Below, piece after piece: positions 1 through 9,565 of a stretch of 64,000 nt of DNA; the first letter of the stretch is position 1; the number at the start of each line of letters is the position of its first letter. The DNA is from Burkholderia sp. Ac-20365 (GTDB lineage Bacteria > Pseudomonadota > Gammaproteobacteria > Burkholderiales > Burkholderiaceae). The stretch lies in assembly GCF_017104715.1 (NCBI RefSeq), contig NZ_JAAGPI010000012.1, positions 62,001 to 126,000 of the forward strand, read 5' to 3'. The translations under genes were made by a program, and so were the position numbers. The notes below the pieces were generated by a model. The model did not search any database. It saw only the letters and a list, made by a program, of their open reading frames with translations, and was not told the DNA's origin.

Positions 1-1134
1 GAATTCGAGAATGGCGCCCCAGTTCTCCATCCCGCCGAAGTTCAGATCCTTCTGCTCCTTGAACGCATCGTTCGCGGCGATCGTGTCGAACTTCGTCAAC
101 GGCAGCGGGATGCCCGTATAGCGATAGTAGTAATCGAGCGCCTGCTTGGTCTGCTGCATCGCGGGCACGGCCCAGTCGCGCATGCCGGGCGGCGTGAAGA
201 TCCGCAAGTGCAGATTCTTCCCGTCCTTCAGCGGACTCTTGAAGTCATCTTCGAGCGTATCGAACATGCCGCCGCCGAAGAACAGCAGGTATTGCGGCAT
301 CGGCGGTGTCCTGTCGAACGTGACGCGCTTGTAGCCGCTATCCACGTTGACGGACGGTAACTCGGCCGCGTTCGACACGACGCGCCAGCTCTGCGGCACT
401 TCCGCCGACACTTCGTACGTCATGCGGAACGCCGGCTCGTCCCAGCCGGGGAACCATTGGCGCGCAAGATTGGTTTCGCCCTGCGTGAGGATCGCGCCGC
501 TCGTGGTGCCGTCGGTCGCTTTCAGGTCGACGCGGAAAATGCCTTCCGCCGCCGAGCAGCCGGGATACGGATCGTCGCCGCAACTGCCGCCCGTTTTCGT
601 GGCGGGATCGTCATAAGTCTTGAAGTTGATGATGCCCGACCACTCCATATGCAGCGAGTAGTTGCCCGGATGAATCTGGCCGCTGACGGGCCGCAGCTGA
701 TAGAAGTCGCCGTCGTCCTGCGGCGTCGCGATCAGCTGGATATTGCCCGGCTGCAGCGTCGTCTTGCCGTTCACGAACTTGATGCGATGCCCGGCGATCA
801 CGATCTGGTTGATGTTCTTCGTGACCTGGATTTCGACATCTGCGCGGCCATCGAACGCGTTCAGATCGGGGTTAGGCCTGAACCACAGTTTGTAGTTGAT
901 CGGCTTCACGGTATCGGGCAACTCGACGGGCGGCACCGTCTTGTTGACCGATGTGTCGGCGACGATCGGCGACTCCGGCGCTGCAAGCGCCGGCTGCGAC
1001 GCAGGCGCGGTCGCGCCCACCTGTGCCGATTTGCTCGAAGTGAGACCTCCATCGTCTCCGCCACCACATGCACTCAACACCAGCGTCGCAGCCAGCAACA
1101 GGCACTGCGTCTTTAACCGAAAACATGCTCGCAT
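1..1134 (-). CDS. M1-family zinc aminopeptidase, lipoprotein (5' part, runs off the window)
   Basis: Secreted or membrane-anchored metallopeptidase expected to remove N-terminal residues from peptides. The 378 readable residues begin with a lipoprotein signal: a basic start, a hydrophobic stretch and the lipobox LSAC with Cys23, followed by a Gly/Asp-rich linker. The rest matches the N-terminal beta domain of M1 peptidases. The last visible residues hold the substrate-binding exopeptidase motif GGMEN (residues 367-371, usually GAMEN) followed by WGAILEF. The zinc motif HExxH lies beyond the window edge, so activity cannot be checked. The start is the ATG at 1132-1134 with AAGGA a few bases upstream. 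It is divergent from the EAL gene across a long AT-rich gap. Family assignment is firm; substrate is unknown. Confidence 0.88.
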   Translation of the reverse strand, partial: MRACFRLKTQCLLLAATLVLSACGGGDDGGLTSSKSAQVGATAPASQPALAAPESPIVADTSVNKTVPPVELPDTVKPINYKLWFRPNPDLNAFDGRADVEIQVTKNINQIVIAGHRIKFVNGKTTLQPGNIQLIATPQDDGDFYQLRPVSGQIHPGNYSLHMEWSGIINFKTYDDPATKTGGSCGDDPYPGCSAAEGIFRVDLKATDGTTSGAILTQGETNLARQWFPGWDEPAFRMTYEVSAEVPQSWRVVSNAAELPSVNVDSGYKRVTFDRTPPMPQYLLFFGGGMFDTLEDDFKSPLKDGKNLHLRIFTPPGMRDWAVPAMQQTKQALDYYYRYTGIPLPLTKFDTIAANDAFKEQKDLNFGGMENWGAILEF

Positions 1135-1804
1135 GATTCGTCCTTATCGGATAAAGCGGCTCTGGAAATGTGTGGTTTTATGTTTCTCTTTTTATTAGAA
1201 AAAAGACGCAAAAGGTCTCCCTCACGCGCATTAAGGCGAATGAAAGATTTGCAATAAACAGGCGATAAAAGGCCTCGGCCAGATCGCCGATATTTACATT
1301 ATTAAAACGTGAGTCAGAGAAAAAATTACGACGTGACAGCGGCGCATCCGGTAAAACCGCATGCATACAGAGTCGCATGCCGACGACAGGCCTGATAATA
1401 ATTTCATGCGCCCGTTTCGAATGACCGTCAGCTTACGATGAGCGGTAGATTAGTTGGGCAAACGTCAGCATGTCAACTTCCATTACAAAATATTTCTCGA
1501 GCTTTAATACTATGCTTTACGAATAATTCATTGCTGAATATTGCCGATAGATTCGTATTTATTTTGCATAATCCATTCATCTGTTTTTACGTCATACATA
1601 AACGAATTCAAAGATCGTCCTGAATGGCAGCAATCCGGTTAAAAAGCAATTAACGCATCGCATTCAATGAATGCCGAATAAGCCAATTAATCAGGAATCC
1701 CATGCGAAGAAGGCAATGCGCGATCGCGCGCGAGGCACGCCGCCCGCGAGTGCGCCACATGCTATATTTATCGGACGATTAGAACATCGTTCCTGCGACG
1801 GGCA
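1135..1804. other. AT-rich intergenic region, no gene seen
   Basis: These 670 bases separate two divergent genes and are clearly richer in A and T than the coding DNA around them. Short open frames exist on both strands but lack a Shine-Dalgarno sequence and recognisable protein features. The region must hold the promoters of the aminopeptidase and the EAL gene. I could not place either with confidence. Confidence 0.6.
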
Positions 1805-3418
1805 TTGCCAACGGACCGCGATGTGACCAAGTTTCTACCTTTTCGTACATCCGCTGTCGTGGGTCGTGGCGTCACCCCGATGCTCGCGCTCGTCATCGCG
1901 GTGATCTGCGGCGTGTGTGTGCTCGTTACCGCTGCGCTATGGGCGCGCCATGAAGACCAGGCCACCATTCGCGAACGCGAAAGCCTGATCGCAAAAGACA
2001 TGGTCGCGTCAGTCGACCGCATTCTCGACAACGTCACGGCAAGCCAGCACGACGCGCTATCCACCCTGCCGGGACAAGACTGCACCGCCGTCGAACACCG
2101 CCTCTCGGAACTGGAGACCTACGTTCTGTATGTGCGCAGCGTCAATCTCGTGGCGAATCAGCGTGTGTATTGTTCGTCGGCGTTGGGCTCCATCGATCTT
2201 CCGCTCTCGTCGTATCTGCCGATCGCACCTTCCGGCATCACATTCGATCTGATTACGGGCACGCCCTGGCAGCCACAATCGCCTGTCATGCCCTTATTCG
2301 TGCCGACGCACCAGAAAACCGGCCTGCTTTACGTCGTCGAATCGACCTACCTGGCGGACACGCTCGCGCACGGCGTGCGTTACGAAGCGGGTCAGGTGGT
2401 TCTCGTCGTGTCGAACGCACGCGCATTGAACGCCCGCGGCGAAGTGATTTCCGCCGACAGCGCCGCCGCGCTCAATGGCACGCGCGCGTCGTCGTCGCGT
2501 TGGGCTTTCTCGATCGCCGTGGCGGCCGCGCCCCGCTTCATTTCGCAAACGCACTGGAAATACGGCCTGCTCGCGGGCACCGCGGCCATCCTTCTGAATC
2601 TGCTGATCGCGGCTGCGTATCTGATCGTTTTTGCGCCGCGCCGCTTGCTGCTCTCCGCCGTGCGCCGCGCGCTCAGACAAGGACAGCTTTTTATCGCATA
2701 TCAACCCGTGGTCGAAATCGCCACACGCCGTATTGCAGGCGTCGAAGCGCTGATACGCTGGACGCATCCGAAATGGGGCGACGTGAGTCCTGCCGCGTTC
2801 ATGACGGAAGTGGAAAGCAGTAATCTGCTGCCTGCCGTCACGCGCTTCGCGCTGCAACGCGCGACAAGCGACATCGTTCAGCGCACGGACATTCGCCCAT
2901 TGCGTGTCGCTGTCAACGTCGCGCCGATGGATCTGGAACGCAAGGACTTCGTCGCGGACGTGCTGGCCGCCAACGACACGCTTCCCGACGACATCACCCT
3001 CGTGCTCGAAGTCACCGAGCGCTTTCTGCTCGACAAGCATCCGCGCATCGAAGCGATTTTCAATGTGCTCAAAGCGCAAGGCGTCCAGTTCGCCATCGAC
3101 GATTTCGGCACGCAGCACGCCAACCTCGATCTGCTCGGGCGCTTTCCGTTCGACTACGTGAAGATCGATGGCCAGTTCGTGCGGCAAGTGGACCGCGGCG
3201 GCAGCGAACTGATTCGCGCAATCGCGGCCGTATCGAAGCATTACGGCATGGAAGTGGTTGCAGAAGGCGTCGAAACGGAAGCGCAGCATGAAGCGCTGCG
3301 CAGCCTCGGGATCCCTTTTGGCCAGGGCTACTTCTACCAGCGGCCCGTACCCGTCTCGCAACTGTTCGTCGATAACAGTGTGAGCAAGGTTGTGACTCGC
3401 ACACGCGTCACGCCCTGA
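1805..3418 (+). CDS. CSS-motif / EAL-domain cyclic-di-GMP phosphodiesterase
   Basis: Predicted inner-membrane enzyme that hydrolyses c-di-GMP, with an N-terminal periplasmic sensor. One membrane segment lies near residues 24-46, then a CSS-type periplasmic domain with the YCSS motif near residue 121, a second membrane segment near 255-280, and an EAL domain over about 290-525. The catalytic set looks intact: EAL followed by IRW, the Asn of NVAP, the Glu of EVTE, DDFG, the Lys of VKIDG, and AEGVE with a later GQGY. One deviation is DDFGTQ where DDFGTG is usual. CSS domains are known to respond to periplasmic redox state through their cysteines. The start shown is TTG with no clear ribosome site; GTG at 1823 is an alternative. 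No partner gene is adjacent. Confidence 0.85.
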   Translation: MPTDRDVTKFLPFRTSAVVGRGVTPMLALVIAVICGVCVLVTAALWARHEDQATIRERESLIAKDMVASVDRILDNVTASQHDALSTLPGQDCTAVEHRLSELETYVLYVRSVNLVANQRVYCSSALGSIDLPLSSYLPIAPSGITFDLITGTPWQPQSPVMPLFVPTHQKTGLLYVVESTYLADTLAHGVRYEAGQVVLVVSNARALNARGEVISADSAAALNGTRASSSRWAFSIAVAAAPRFISQTHWKYGLLAGTAAILLNLLIAAAYLIVFAPRRLLLSAVRRALRQGQLFIAYQPVVEIATRRIAGVEALIRWTHPKWGDVSPAAFMTEVESSNLLPAVTRFALQRATSDIVQRTDIRPLRVAVNVAPMDLERKDFVADVLAANDTLPDDITLVLEVTERFLLDKHPRIEAIFNVLKAQGVQFAIDDFGTQHANLDLLGRFPFDYVKIDGQFVRQVDRGGSELIRAIAAVSKHYGMEVVAEGVETEAQHEALRSLGIPFGQGYFYQRPVPVSQLFVDNSVSKVVTRTRVTP

Positions 3419-3449
3419 ACATCGCGGACGTAACACGTGCACGCCGCAC

Positions 3450-3932
3450 TCACAGCCCCAGATCGCTCAAGCCAGGATGATCGTCGGGACGACGGCCGAG
3501 CGGCCAATGGAACTTGCGATCTGATTCCTTGATCGGCATGTCGTTGATACAGGCAAAGCGCCGCTGCATCAGACCATCTTCACCGAACTCCCAGTTCTCG
3601 TTGCCGTACGAACGGAACCAGTTGCCCGCATCGTCGCGCCATTCATACGCATAGCGCACCGCGATGCGATTGCCGCCGAACGCCCACAACTCCTTGATCA
3701 GCCGATAGTCGAGTTCCTTGCGCCACTTGCGCTCCAGAAACCCTTGCGCCTCAGCACGGTTGTTCGCGAACTCCGTGCGATTGCGCCATTTCGTATCGAG
3801 CGAATAGGCTAGCGCGACCTTCGCCGCATCGCGCGAATTCCAGCCGTCTTCAGCGAGGCGCACTTTCTCTTTCGCCGATTCCAGCGTGAACGGAGGAAGC
3901 GGCGGGCGAATTTCCTGTTGTTGCGAAGACAT
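3450..3932 (-). CDS. DUF1348 / NTF2-like small protein, third gene of the cyn operon
   Basis: A 160-residue protein of the DUF1348 family, which has the NTF2-like (SnoaL) fold. Typical family signatures are visible: [15 protein letters not shown] near the start, [23 protein letters not shown] in the middle, and the tail with [15 protein letters not shown]. The biochemical role of the family is not established; the fold often forms small hydrophobic pockets. It follows cynS by 49 bases on the same strand, so it is probably co-transcribed with the cyanate genes and may share their induction. It ends 31 bases from the end of the convergent EAL gene. Family assignment is firm; function is unknown. 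Confidence 0.85.
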   Translation of the reverse strand: MSSQQQEIRPPLPPFTLESAKEKVRLAEDGWNSRDAAKVALAYSLDTKWRNRTEFANNRAEAQGFLERKWRKELDYRLIKELWAFGGNRIAVRYAYEWRDDAGNWFRSYGNENWEFGEDGLMQRRFACINDMPIKESDRKFHWPLGRRPDDHPGLSDLGL

Positions 3933-3981
3933 GACGACTCTCCTTATACGAGGTCTGTAGCTGTGCGTTCGGCCGTGTGAA

Positions 3982-4452
3982 TCAGAAAGGTTTGGTCGGC
4001 AGATACTTGCCGTCGAGCGTGATGACCGCGCGCTCGCCGCCTTCCGGATCCGGCACCTTCTTGATATCGAGCTTGAAGTTGATCGCGCTGATGATGCCGT
4101 CGCCGAACTGTTCGTGAACGAGTGCCTTCAACGTCGAGCCATACACCTGCACCATTTCGTAGAAACGGTAGATGGTCGGATCGGTCGGCACGCCTCCGGG
4201 GATGCTGCCACGCACGGGAATGGTCTGCAGCAGACGGACGGCATCGTCATCGAGACCGAGGCGCTCGCCAACCAGCTTTGCGGCTTTCTCGGGTAGCGGA
4301 TGCTGGCCGAGCAGCGCAGCCGTCGTGAAAGCGATGCTCAGGCCCGTGCCTTCGTTGATCGCTTCGAAGGTCAGGTTCTTGCGCGTTTTTGCGTCGATGA
4401 TGGTTTCGGTCAGGGCTTCGCGTGCGTACTGGCTGGTTTGCGATTGCGTCAT
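3982..4452 (-). CDS. cynS: cyanate hydratase (cyanase)
   Basis: Catalyses the bicarbonate-dependent breakdown of cyanate to carbamate, which falls apart to ammonia and CO2. The 156-residue length equals the Escherichia coli enzyme. The catalytic residues sit at the same numbers: Arg96 and Glu99 in YRFYEM, and Ser122 in IISAI. The N-terminal helix-turn-helix-like domain and the C-terminal PTKPF tail are both present. It lies downstream of cynT, whose carbonic anhydrase regenerates the bicarbonate that cyanase consumes. No cynX transporter is present; a DUF1348 gene takes the third place in the operon. Expression is expected to be induced by cyanate through the divergent cynR. Confidence 0.98.
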   Translation of the reverse strand: MTQSQTSQYAREALTETIIDAKTRKNLTFEAINEGTGLSIAFTTAALLGQHPLPEKAAKLVGERLGLDDDAVRLLQTIPVRGSIPGGVPTDPTIYRFYEMVQVYGSTLKALVHEQFGDGIISAINFKLDIKKVPDPEGGERAVITLDGKYLPTKPF

Positions 4453-4521
4453 GATGTGGCTCCAGGAAAATGTGAAACGGGGGAAACAACGGGGCGAAAT
4501 TCAAAGTATTGCGGTGTCTGC

Positions 4522-5160
4522 TCAGGCTGTCGCGGCAACGTCCGGATGCTCGGCAAGCGAAACGAACTGACGTGTCGTGCTGTCGAGTGCGTCGATGGAA
4601 CCGGATTCGATGTCATACACCCAGCCGTGCAGCTTCAGGCGGCCTTGCGCAAGCGCCAGCGCAACGGAAGGATGCGTCCTGAGATTGTTGAGTTGCGCGA
4701 TCACGTTCTCGCGCACCATGGAGTCGATACGATCGCGCTCGCTCGCATGTTCGCGCGATTCGTTAACGAGTTTTGCCGAATCGGCGTAACGCAGCCAGTT
4801 CGCGACGGCAGGCATGTGATCGAGGCACTTGCAGGTCGCAACGGCCGTCATCGCGCCGCAATCCGAATGGCCGCAGATCACCACATCCGTCACGCCTAGC
4901 GCGGCCACCGCATATTCGACCGTCGCCGATACGCCGCCCGGCTCCGGACCGAACGAAGGCACGATATTGCCGGCATTGCGGATCACGAAAAGATCGCCGG
5001 GTTCGCGCTGCGTGACCAGTTCGGGCACCATCCGGCTGTCCGAACATGAGATGAAGAGCGTGCGCGGCGTCTGGCTTGTCGCCAGCTTGCGGAACAACTC
5101 TTTGCGCGCGGGGAAAACGTCGCGCTGAAACTTCAGAAAACCGTCGATGATGTCTTGCAT
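4522..5160 (-). CDS. cynT: beta-class carbonic anhydrase of the cyanate operon
   Basis: Hydrates CO2 to bicarbonate and so prevents cyanase from depleting cellular bicarbonate. Beta-class zinc ligands are clear: Cys39 in SCSDSR and the pair His100/Cys103 in CGHSDCG, with the Asp of SDSR as the usual switch residue. Two in-frame ATGs are possible. I chose the one at 5158-5160, because GGAG lies six bases upstream of it and the resulting start ([12 protein letters not shown]) matches E. coli CynT. The upstream ATG at 5170-5172 would add four residues and has no good ribosome site. The protein has 212 residues. It is the first gene of the cynT-cynS-DUF1348 unit and is divergent from cynR. Confidence 0.96.
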   Translation of the reverse strand: MQDIIDGFLKFQRDVFPARKELFRKLATSQTPRTLFISCSDSRMVPELVTQREPGDLFVIRNAGNIVPSFGPEPGGVSATVEYAVAALGVTDVVICGHSDCGAMTAVATCKCLDHMPAVANWLRYADSAKLVNESREHASERDRIDSMVRENVIAQLNNLRTHPSVALALAQGRLKLHGWVYDIESGSIDALDSTTRQFVSLAEHPDVAATA

Positions 5161-5252
5161 GATCTGCTCCATTCAGGCGCGCTGTGTGCGCTGCGTTGAA
5201 CAAAGAATGGACGCGATCAGCCATAGTGTCCAAGACCCGTTTATGATGGCCA

Positions 5253-5271
5253 CTATAGGCAATGCCAATAG
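5253..5271. promoter_or_regulatory. candidate CynR (LysR-type) operator between cynR and cynT
   Basis: An imperfect dyad, CTATAGGC-AAT-GCCAATAG with one mismatch between arms, lies 12 bases upstream of the cynR start in the divergent cynR/cynT gap. A related pair, CATAGTG at 5222-5228 and CACTATA at 5251-5257, overlaps it. Size and position fit a LysR-type site used for autoregulation and for cynTS activation. The motif is seen; the function is inferred. Confidence 0.5.
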
Positions 5272-5283
5272 TCAGGAACCGAC

Positions 5284-6165
5284 ATGCTGCTACGTCATAT
5301 CCGCTACTTTCTGGCCGTCGCGGAACACCGCAATTTCACGCGCGCCGCCGAGGCGCTGCACGTGTCGCAGCCCACGCTGTCGCAGCAGATCCGGCAACTG
5401 GAAGACACGTTGCGCACGCAGTTACTCGACCGCTCGGGCCGCACGGTGCAACTCACGGATGCAGGCGCGGCATGGATGCGCTACGCAAAGCTCGCGCTAC
5501 AGGATCTCGACGCGGGCGTGCGGGCAATTCACGATGTCGGCGAACTGAGCCGGGGCAATCTGCGCCTCGCCGTCACACCGACCTTCACCGCCTATCTGGT
5601 CGGACCTGTGATCGACCACTTCTATGCGGCGCATCCGGGTATCGCCATCGATATGCAGGAAATCACGCAGGACCAGATCGAAGCGCAACTCGCCGACGAC
5701 CGGCTCGATGCCGGCATTGCATTCGAACCCGCGCATACGGCGGAAATCGAAAGCCAGCCCTTGTTTCAGGAGACGCTGAGTCTGGTGGTCGGCAGCGGGC
5801 ATGCGCGCGCGTCGCGCCGCAAGCCGCTTTCCGCGCAGGATTTCGCGAAAGAACCGCTGGTGTTGCTGAACAAGGCGTTCGCAACGCGCAGGTATATCGA
5901 TGAGTATTGCGCGCTGCATCGCGTCCGGCCGCACGTTGCCATCGAGGTGAACTCGATCAGCGCGATCGTCGAGATCGTGCGTCACGGGCAGCTTGCAACG
6001 GTGCTGCCCGATGGCATCGCGCGCGAGCATGCGGACCTGCGGCCCGTTCCGCTCGATCCGCCTTTGCCCGCGCGAACAGCCGCGCTGCTCCAGCGCAAGG
6101 ACGCCTATCGCACGGCGGCGAGCAAGGCGTTCGTGCAGATATTGATCGACACCATCAGGCGCTGA
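5284..6165 (+). CDS. cynR: LysR-type regulator of cyanate genes
   Basis: A 293-residue LysR-family transcription factor. The N-terminal winged helix-turn-helix is typical (RYFLAVAEHRNFTRAAEALHV and SQPTLSQQIRQLE), followed by a periplasmic-binding-protein-like effector domain. It is transcribed away from cynT-cynS, the classic arrangement for an activator that responds to cyanate. Its own promoter overlaps the dyad at 5253-5271, so negative autoregulation is likely. The start ATG at 5284 gives MLLRHIRYFLAV, the normal LysR beginning. The gene ends 16 bases before the end of the convergent dctD-like gene. CynR identity rests on sequence type plus the immediate neighbours. Confidence 0.92.
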   Translation: MLLRHIRYFLAVAEHRNFTRAAEALHVSQPTLSQQIRQLEDTLRTQLLDRSGRTVQLTDAGAAWMRYAKLALQDLDAGVRAIHDVGELSRGNLRLAVTPTFTAYLVGPVIDHFYAAHPGIAIDMQEITQDQIEAQLADDRLDAGIAFEPAHTAEIESQPLFQETLSLVVGSGHARASRRKPLSAQDFAKEPLVLLNKAFATRRYIDEYCALHRVRPHVAIEVNSISAIVEIVRHGQLATVLPDGIAREHADLRPVPLDPPLPARTAALLQRKDAYRTAASKAFVQILIDTIRR

Positions 6166-6181
6166 GAAGGCTTTAAACGAA

Positions 6182-7555
6182 CTAGGAGTCGATCTCCTCG
6201 CTCTGCGCGTCGCGCGCGGCGATCTTCAGTTGACGCAGCTTGTGATACAGCGTCTTCTTCGGCATGCCGAGCGCCTCGCTCGTGTCGGCTACATTGCCGT
6301 GATGACGCCGCAGCATGTCTTCGATCAGCATGCGCTCGAAGTACGCCATCTGATCGGCGAGCGTGCCGCCCTTTGCCGCCGGCGCCACCGTGCCGCTGCT
6401 TTCCACCAGCAGGCTGTCGCCCGTCAGGCCTAGCACGAAGCGGTCCGCAACGTTCTGCAATTCGCGCACGTTGCCGGGCCACTGGTGCGTCATCAGTTCC
6501 GACAACTGCGACGCGGACACGACCGGCGCCGGTTGGCCGAAGCGGCGCGCAGCCGCGAGCACGAAGTGCTCGAACAGCAGCGGCACGTCTTCACGGCGTT
6601 CACGTAGCGGCGGCAATTCGATCTGCGCAACGTTCAACCTGTACAGCAGGTCCGCGCGAAAGCGGCCGTCGTTGGACAGCGAGGCGAGATCGGCTTTGGA
6701 AGCCGCGACGACGCGGCAATCGACGGGAATCGACTCGTTCGCGCCGAGCCGCTCCAGCGTGCGTTCCTGCAACACGCGCAGCATCTTGATCTGCAGCGCG
6801 ATCGGCATGGTTTCGATTTCGTCGAGAAAGAGCGTGCCGCCGTTCGCCCACTCGATCTTGCCGACACGCTTCTTGATCGCGCCGGTAAACGCGCCCGCTT
6901 CATGCCCGAACAGCTCGCTTTCGAAAATCTGTTCCGGCAGGCCGCCGCAATTGAGCGCGACAAAATGCTTGTCGCGCCGTCCGCCGAAATCGTGCAGGCT
7001 GCGCGCAATCAGTTCTTTGCCTGTGCCCGTTTCGCCCGTGATCAGCACGGATACCGATGTATCCGCGAGCCGCAGAATCTTCTTGCGCACTTCCGCCATT
7101 GCCGGCGATTTGCCGAGTACCAGCGCTTCAATCCCTTGCCAGTTGTCGAGCGCGGCGCGCAGGCCCTGCACTTCCAGCGTGAGCCGCCGTTTCTCGACCG
7201 CACGGGCGACGCGTCCCGCGATATGGTCGGACGAAAACGGCTTTTCGATGAAATCGTAGGCGCCGACCTGCATCGCGCCCACCGCCGTCGAGATGTCGGC
7301 ATGCCCGCTGATCAGCACGACGGGAATGTGCGAATCGATCGCCATCACCTTGTCGAGGAGCTGCAAGCCGTCGATGCCCGGCATCCGCACATCGGACACG
7401 ATCACGACCGGCGCGCCCGGCGCGACTTCCGCCAGAGCCTGTGCCGCCGACGCAAACGCGCTGACAGGAAAGCCCGCCAGCGCTACCGCCTGCTCCACGC
7501 CGAAGCGCACGTTCTCGTCATCCTCGACGACGAGAACCCTGATTTCATCTCCCAT
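6182..7555 (-). CDS. dctD: sigma-54-dependent response regulator, DctD type
   Basis: NtrC-family activator with three domains. The receiver domain has phospho-acceptor Asp55 in SDVRMPG. The AAA+ domain has Walker A GETGTGKE, the sigma-54 contact motif GAFTGA and the GGTLFLDEIE box. A C-terminal Fis-type helix-turn-helix is present (TSEALGMPKKTLYHKL). I chose the ATG at 7555, which gives MGDEIRVLVVEDD and overlaps the kinase stop by 11 bases, showing translational coupling. Likely target: the 2-hydroxycarboxylate transporter gene just upstream, which carries a sigma-54 promoter. Family members control C4-dicarboxylate uptake; here the substrate is probably malate, citrate or a relative. Confidence 0.92.
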   Translation of the reverse strand: MGDEIRVLVVEDDENVRFGVEQAVALAGFPVSAFASAAQALAEVAPGAPVVIVSDVRMPGIDGLQLLDKVMAIDSHIPVVLISGHADISTAVGAMQVGAYDFIEKPFSSDHIAGRVARAVEKRRLTLEVQGLRAALDNWQGIEALVLGKSPAMAEVRKKILRLADTSVSVLITGETGTGKELIARSLHDFGGRRDKHFVALNCGGLPEQIFESELFGHEAGAFTGAIKKRVGKIEWANGGTLFLDEIETMPIALQIKMLRVLQERTLERLGANESIPVDCRVVAASKADLASLSNDGRFRADLLYRLNVAQIELPPLRERREDVPLLFEHFVLAAARRFGQPAPVVSASQLSELMTHQWPGNVRELQNVADRFVLGLTGDSLLVESSGTVAPAAKGGTLADQMAYFERMLIEDMLRRHHGNVADTSEALGMPKKTLYHKLRQLKIAARDAQSEEIDS

Positions 7556-9416
7556 GAACCACCCTCTGCGACGTCGCCGCCGCGAATTCGATAGTGAATT
7601 GTGCGCCGCCGTCCGCCAGATTGGCGGCGGAAATCTTCGCACCGAAACCTTCGACGATACGCGACGTGATCGCCAGTCCCAAACCGAGGCCGTGTCCGCG
7701 CGGCTTCGTCGTCACGAACGGCTCGAACAGATGCGCGAGCACTTCGGGTGCGATGCCCGGGCCGCTATCGGAGATCGTGAACAGCACGCGCTCGCGTGCG
7801 TCCGGGTCGGCGGCGGCAATCGTGATGATGCGTTTGTCTTCGTGATGCACGGCGTCGAGCGCATTGCCCAGCAGATTGACGATCACCTGCTGCAACTGGC
7901 TCGATTCCGCCCATACCGTCGTGCCCGCCGGAATCTTCACGTCGAGCTGCACGCCTTCGTCGCGAATCCGCGATTCGTAGATGAGCCGCGCGTGCGCGAC
8001 CGCTTCCGTCAGCGACACCGCCACGCGCTCGATATCGGGCTTGCGTGCGAACGTCTTCAGCTCGCCCGTGAGCACAGCCATGCTGTCGACGAGCTTCGCC
8101 ACACGCTCGAGATTCGCGACAGCCTGCGCAGGTTGATTGCGCTCGAAGAACGTGCGCGCGTTGTCGCACAGCGTGCGGATCGCGACGAGCGGCTGATTCA
8201 GTTCGTGCGTCAAGCCCGCCGCCATCTGGCCAAGCACGGCGAGCTTGCCCGCGTGCACGACTTCCTGCTGCGAGTCGCGCAGACGCTGTTCCGTCCGTTT
8301 GCGTTCGACGATCTCCTGCTGCATTCGCTCATTGGTCGCCACCAGCGCGGCCGTGCGCTGCGCGACCGTCATTTCGAGGCGATCGTTCGCGAGACGCAGC
8401 GCGTCCTGCGCCTTGAGCTTTTCGGCGATCACGCGCCGCCGCTGCACCGCGTACAACGCATACAGCCCGGCGATCAGAAACACGGCCGTCACGAATGCGA
8501 GCGCAACCTGCTGCTGACGGCGTGCAGTTGCGACGTCGAGCAGTACCGTGATCGAATCGCCCGCTTGCGGCGCGGGTCGCGACATCACGAGAAACTGCGT
8601 GGTGCGGCCTTGCTTGCGCCAGTCGGGAAAGCGCCCGAGCCACGCAACGCCGTTCCAGTCGCCCACGCGCCGGTACAGCAGCGCATCGACATTGCGTCCT
8701 GCATATTGCCGCGAAGCCTGAATGTCGCGCTGCTGTTGCGCGGTGATCGGCCGGAACGCGGTGAACTTCCACGCCGGTACGGTCGAGATGACGATCACCC
8801 CATTGCTGTCGATCACGACAGCCGCTTCGCCGGGCGTTCGCCAGGCCGCTTCCAGCGAATCGACGCTCAGCTTCACAGCCGCCGCGCCGACTGGCTTGTC
8901 GCCATCTCGCACCGCGCTTGAAAAGTACAGCCCCGGCATGCCTGTGTTCGTGCCGATGCCGAAAAAGCGGCCCGTGCCATGCGCGAGCGCATCCTTGAAA
9001 TACGGCCGATAGGAAACGTTGGTGCCGACGAAGCTGAACGACTGGTTCCAGTTGCTCGCGGCGATCACTTCGCCTTGCAGGTCGATCACGTCGACGGCGA
9101 GACTGCCCGCGTCGTTGTTGACGGCTTCGAGATAGGTATCGACTTCATGCAGGAGTTGCGGCGACGCGCCCTGGCCCGCGCGCAGCAGCGCGCGCACGCT
9201 GTCCTGACGCGCGACGATGGCAGGCATCATTTCATAGCGGCCCAGCTCGCTTTTCAGACTGGCGGCGTACAGGTCCAGCCGATGCGCACCGACCTGCGCG
9301 AGTGCATCGATGGCGCGGTCCCATGCAAACTCGACGGCCGCGAAGGCCGCGCCGAGATACAGCGCGCCGGCGGCGGCCCATGCCCACAACGGTATGCCTC
9401 TTATTCTCACGCGCAC
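7545..9416 (-). CDS. dctB: sensor histidine kinase, DctB type
   Basis: Membrane sensor kinase of 623 residues. A first membrane segment lies near residues 11-30 and a second near 300-322, and a periplasmic double-PAS (Cache-like) sensor lies between them, as in DctB. A coiled coil leads to the H-box, with the phosphorylated His in GLTHELNQPL. The N-box (VNLLGNALDAV) and the G-boxes (DSGPGIAPE, GHGLGLGLAI) show an intact ATPase domain. It pairs with the overlapping dctD-like gene downstream. The transporter gene lies directly upstream on the same strand, separated by a good terminator, so the two-component genes probably have their own promoter. The ligand is inferred to be the transported hydroxy- or dicarboxylate. 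Confidence 0.92.
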   Translation of the reverse strand: MRVRIRGIPLWAWAAAGALYLGAAFAAVEFAWDRAIDALAQVGAHRLDLYAASLKSELGRYEMMPAIVARQDSVRALLRAGQGASPQLLHEVDTYLEAVNNDAGSLAVDVIDLQGEVIAASNWNQSFSFVGTNVSYRPYFKDALAHGTGRFFGIGTNTGMPGLYFSSAVRDGDKPVGAAAVKLSVDSLEAAWRTPGEAAVVIDSNGVIVISTVPAWKFTAFRPITAQQQRDIQASRQYAGRNVDALLYRRVGDWNGVAWLGRFPDWRKQGRTTQFLVMSRPAPQAGDSITVLLDVATARRQQQVALAFVTAVFLIAGLYALYAVQRRRVIAEKLKAQDALRLANDRLEMTVAQRTAALVATNERMQQEIVERKRTEQRLRDSQQEVVHAGKLAVLGQMAAGLTHELNQPLVAIRTLCDNARTFFERNQPAQAVANLERVAKLVDSMAVLTGELKTFARKPDIERVAVSLTEAVAHARLIYESRIRDEGVQLDVKIPAGTTVWAESSQLQQVIVNLLGNALDAVHHEDKRIITIAAADPDARERVLFTISDSGPGIAPEVLAHLFEPFVTTKPRGHGLGLGLAITSRIVEGFGAKISAANLADGGAQFTIEFAAATSQRVVHGR

Positions 9417-9476
9417 GTTTGAACCTCATCGATGCCCGACGCCCGGCTGCATGGACCAGGCACGGCGCCACAAGCG

Positions 9477-9509
9477 AAAACGGGCGGCGCAAACTGGTTG
9501 CACCGCCCG
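9477..9509 (-). terminator. intrinsic terminator after the 2HCT transporter gene
   Basis: On the minus strand a GC-rich stem (CGGGCGG pairing with CCGCCCG, extended by TGCAA/TTTGC) is followed by a run of T. It lies about 57 bases after the transporter stop and before dctB, separating the two transcripts. Between the stop and the stem there is a short tandem repeat of a 12-base unit containing GAAATCTC (about 9547-9575). Confidence 0.75.
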
Positions 9510-9565
9510 GTCACCGCGCCGCGCCGGGCGCGGCCGCGTCATTGGCTGAAATCTCGGCCGAAATC

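Noticed and set aside
1438-1623. Small gene in the AT-rich gap
   Set aside because: A 61-codon frame without a ribosome site, recognisable domain or the genome's codon bias; AT-rich DNA gives few such frames by chance but this one has nothing else in support.
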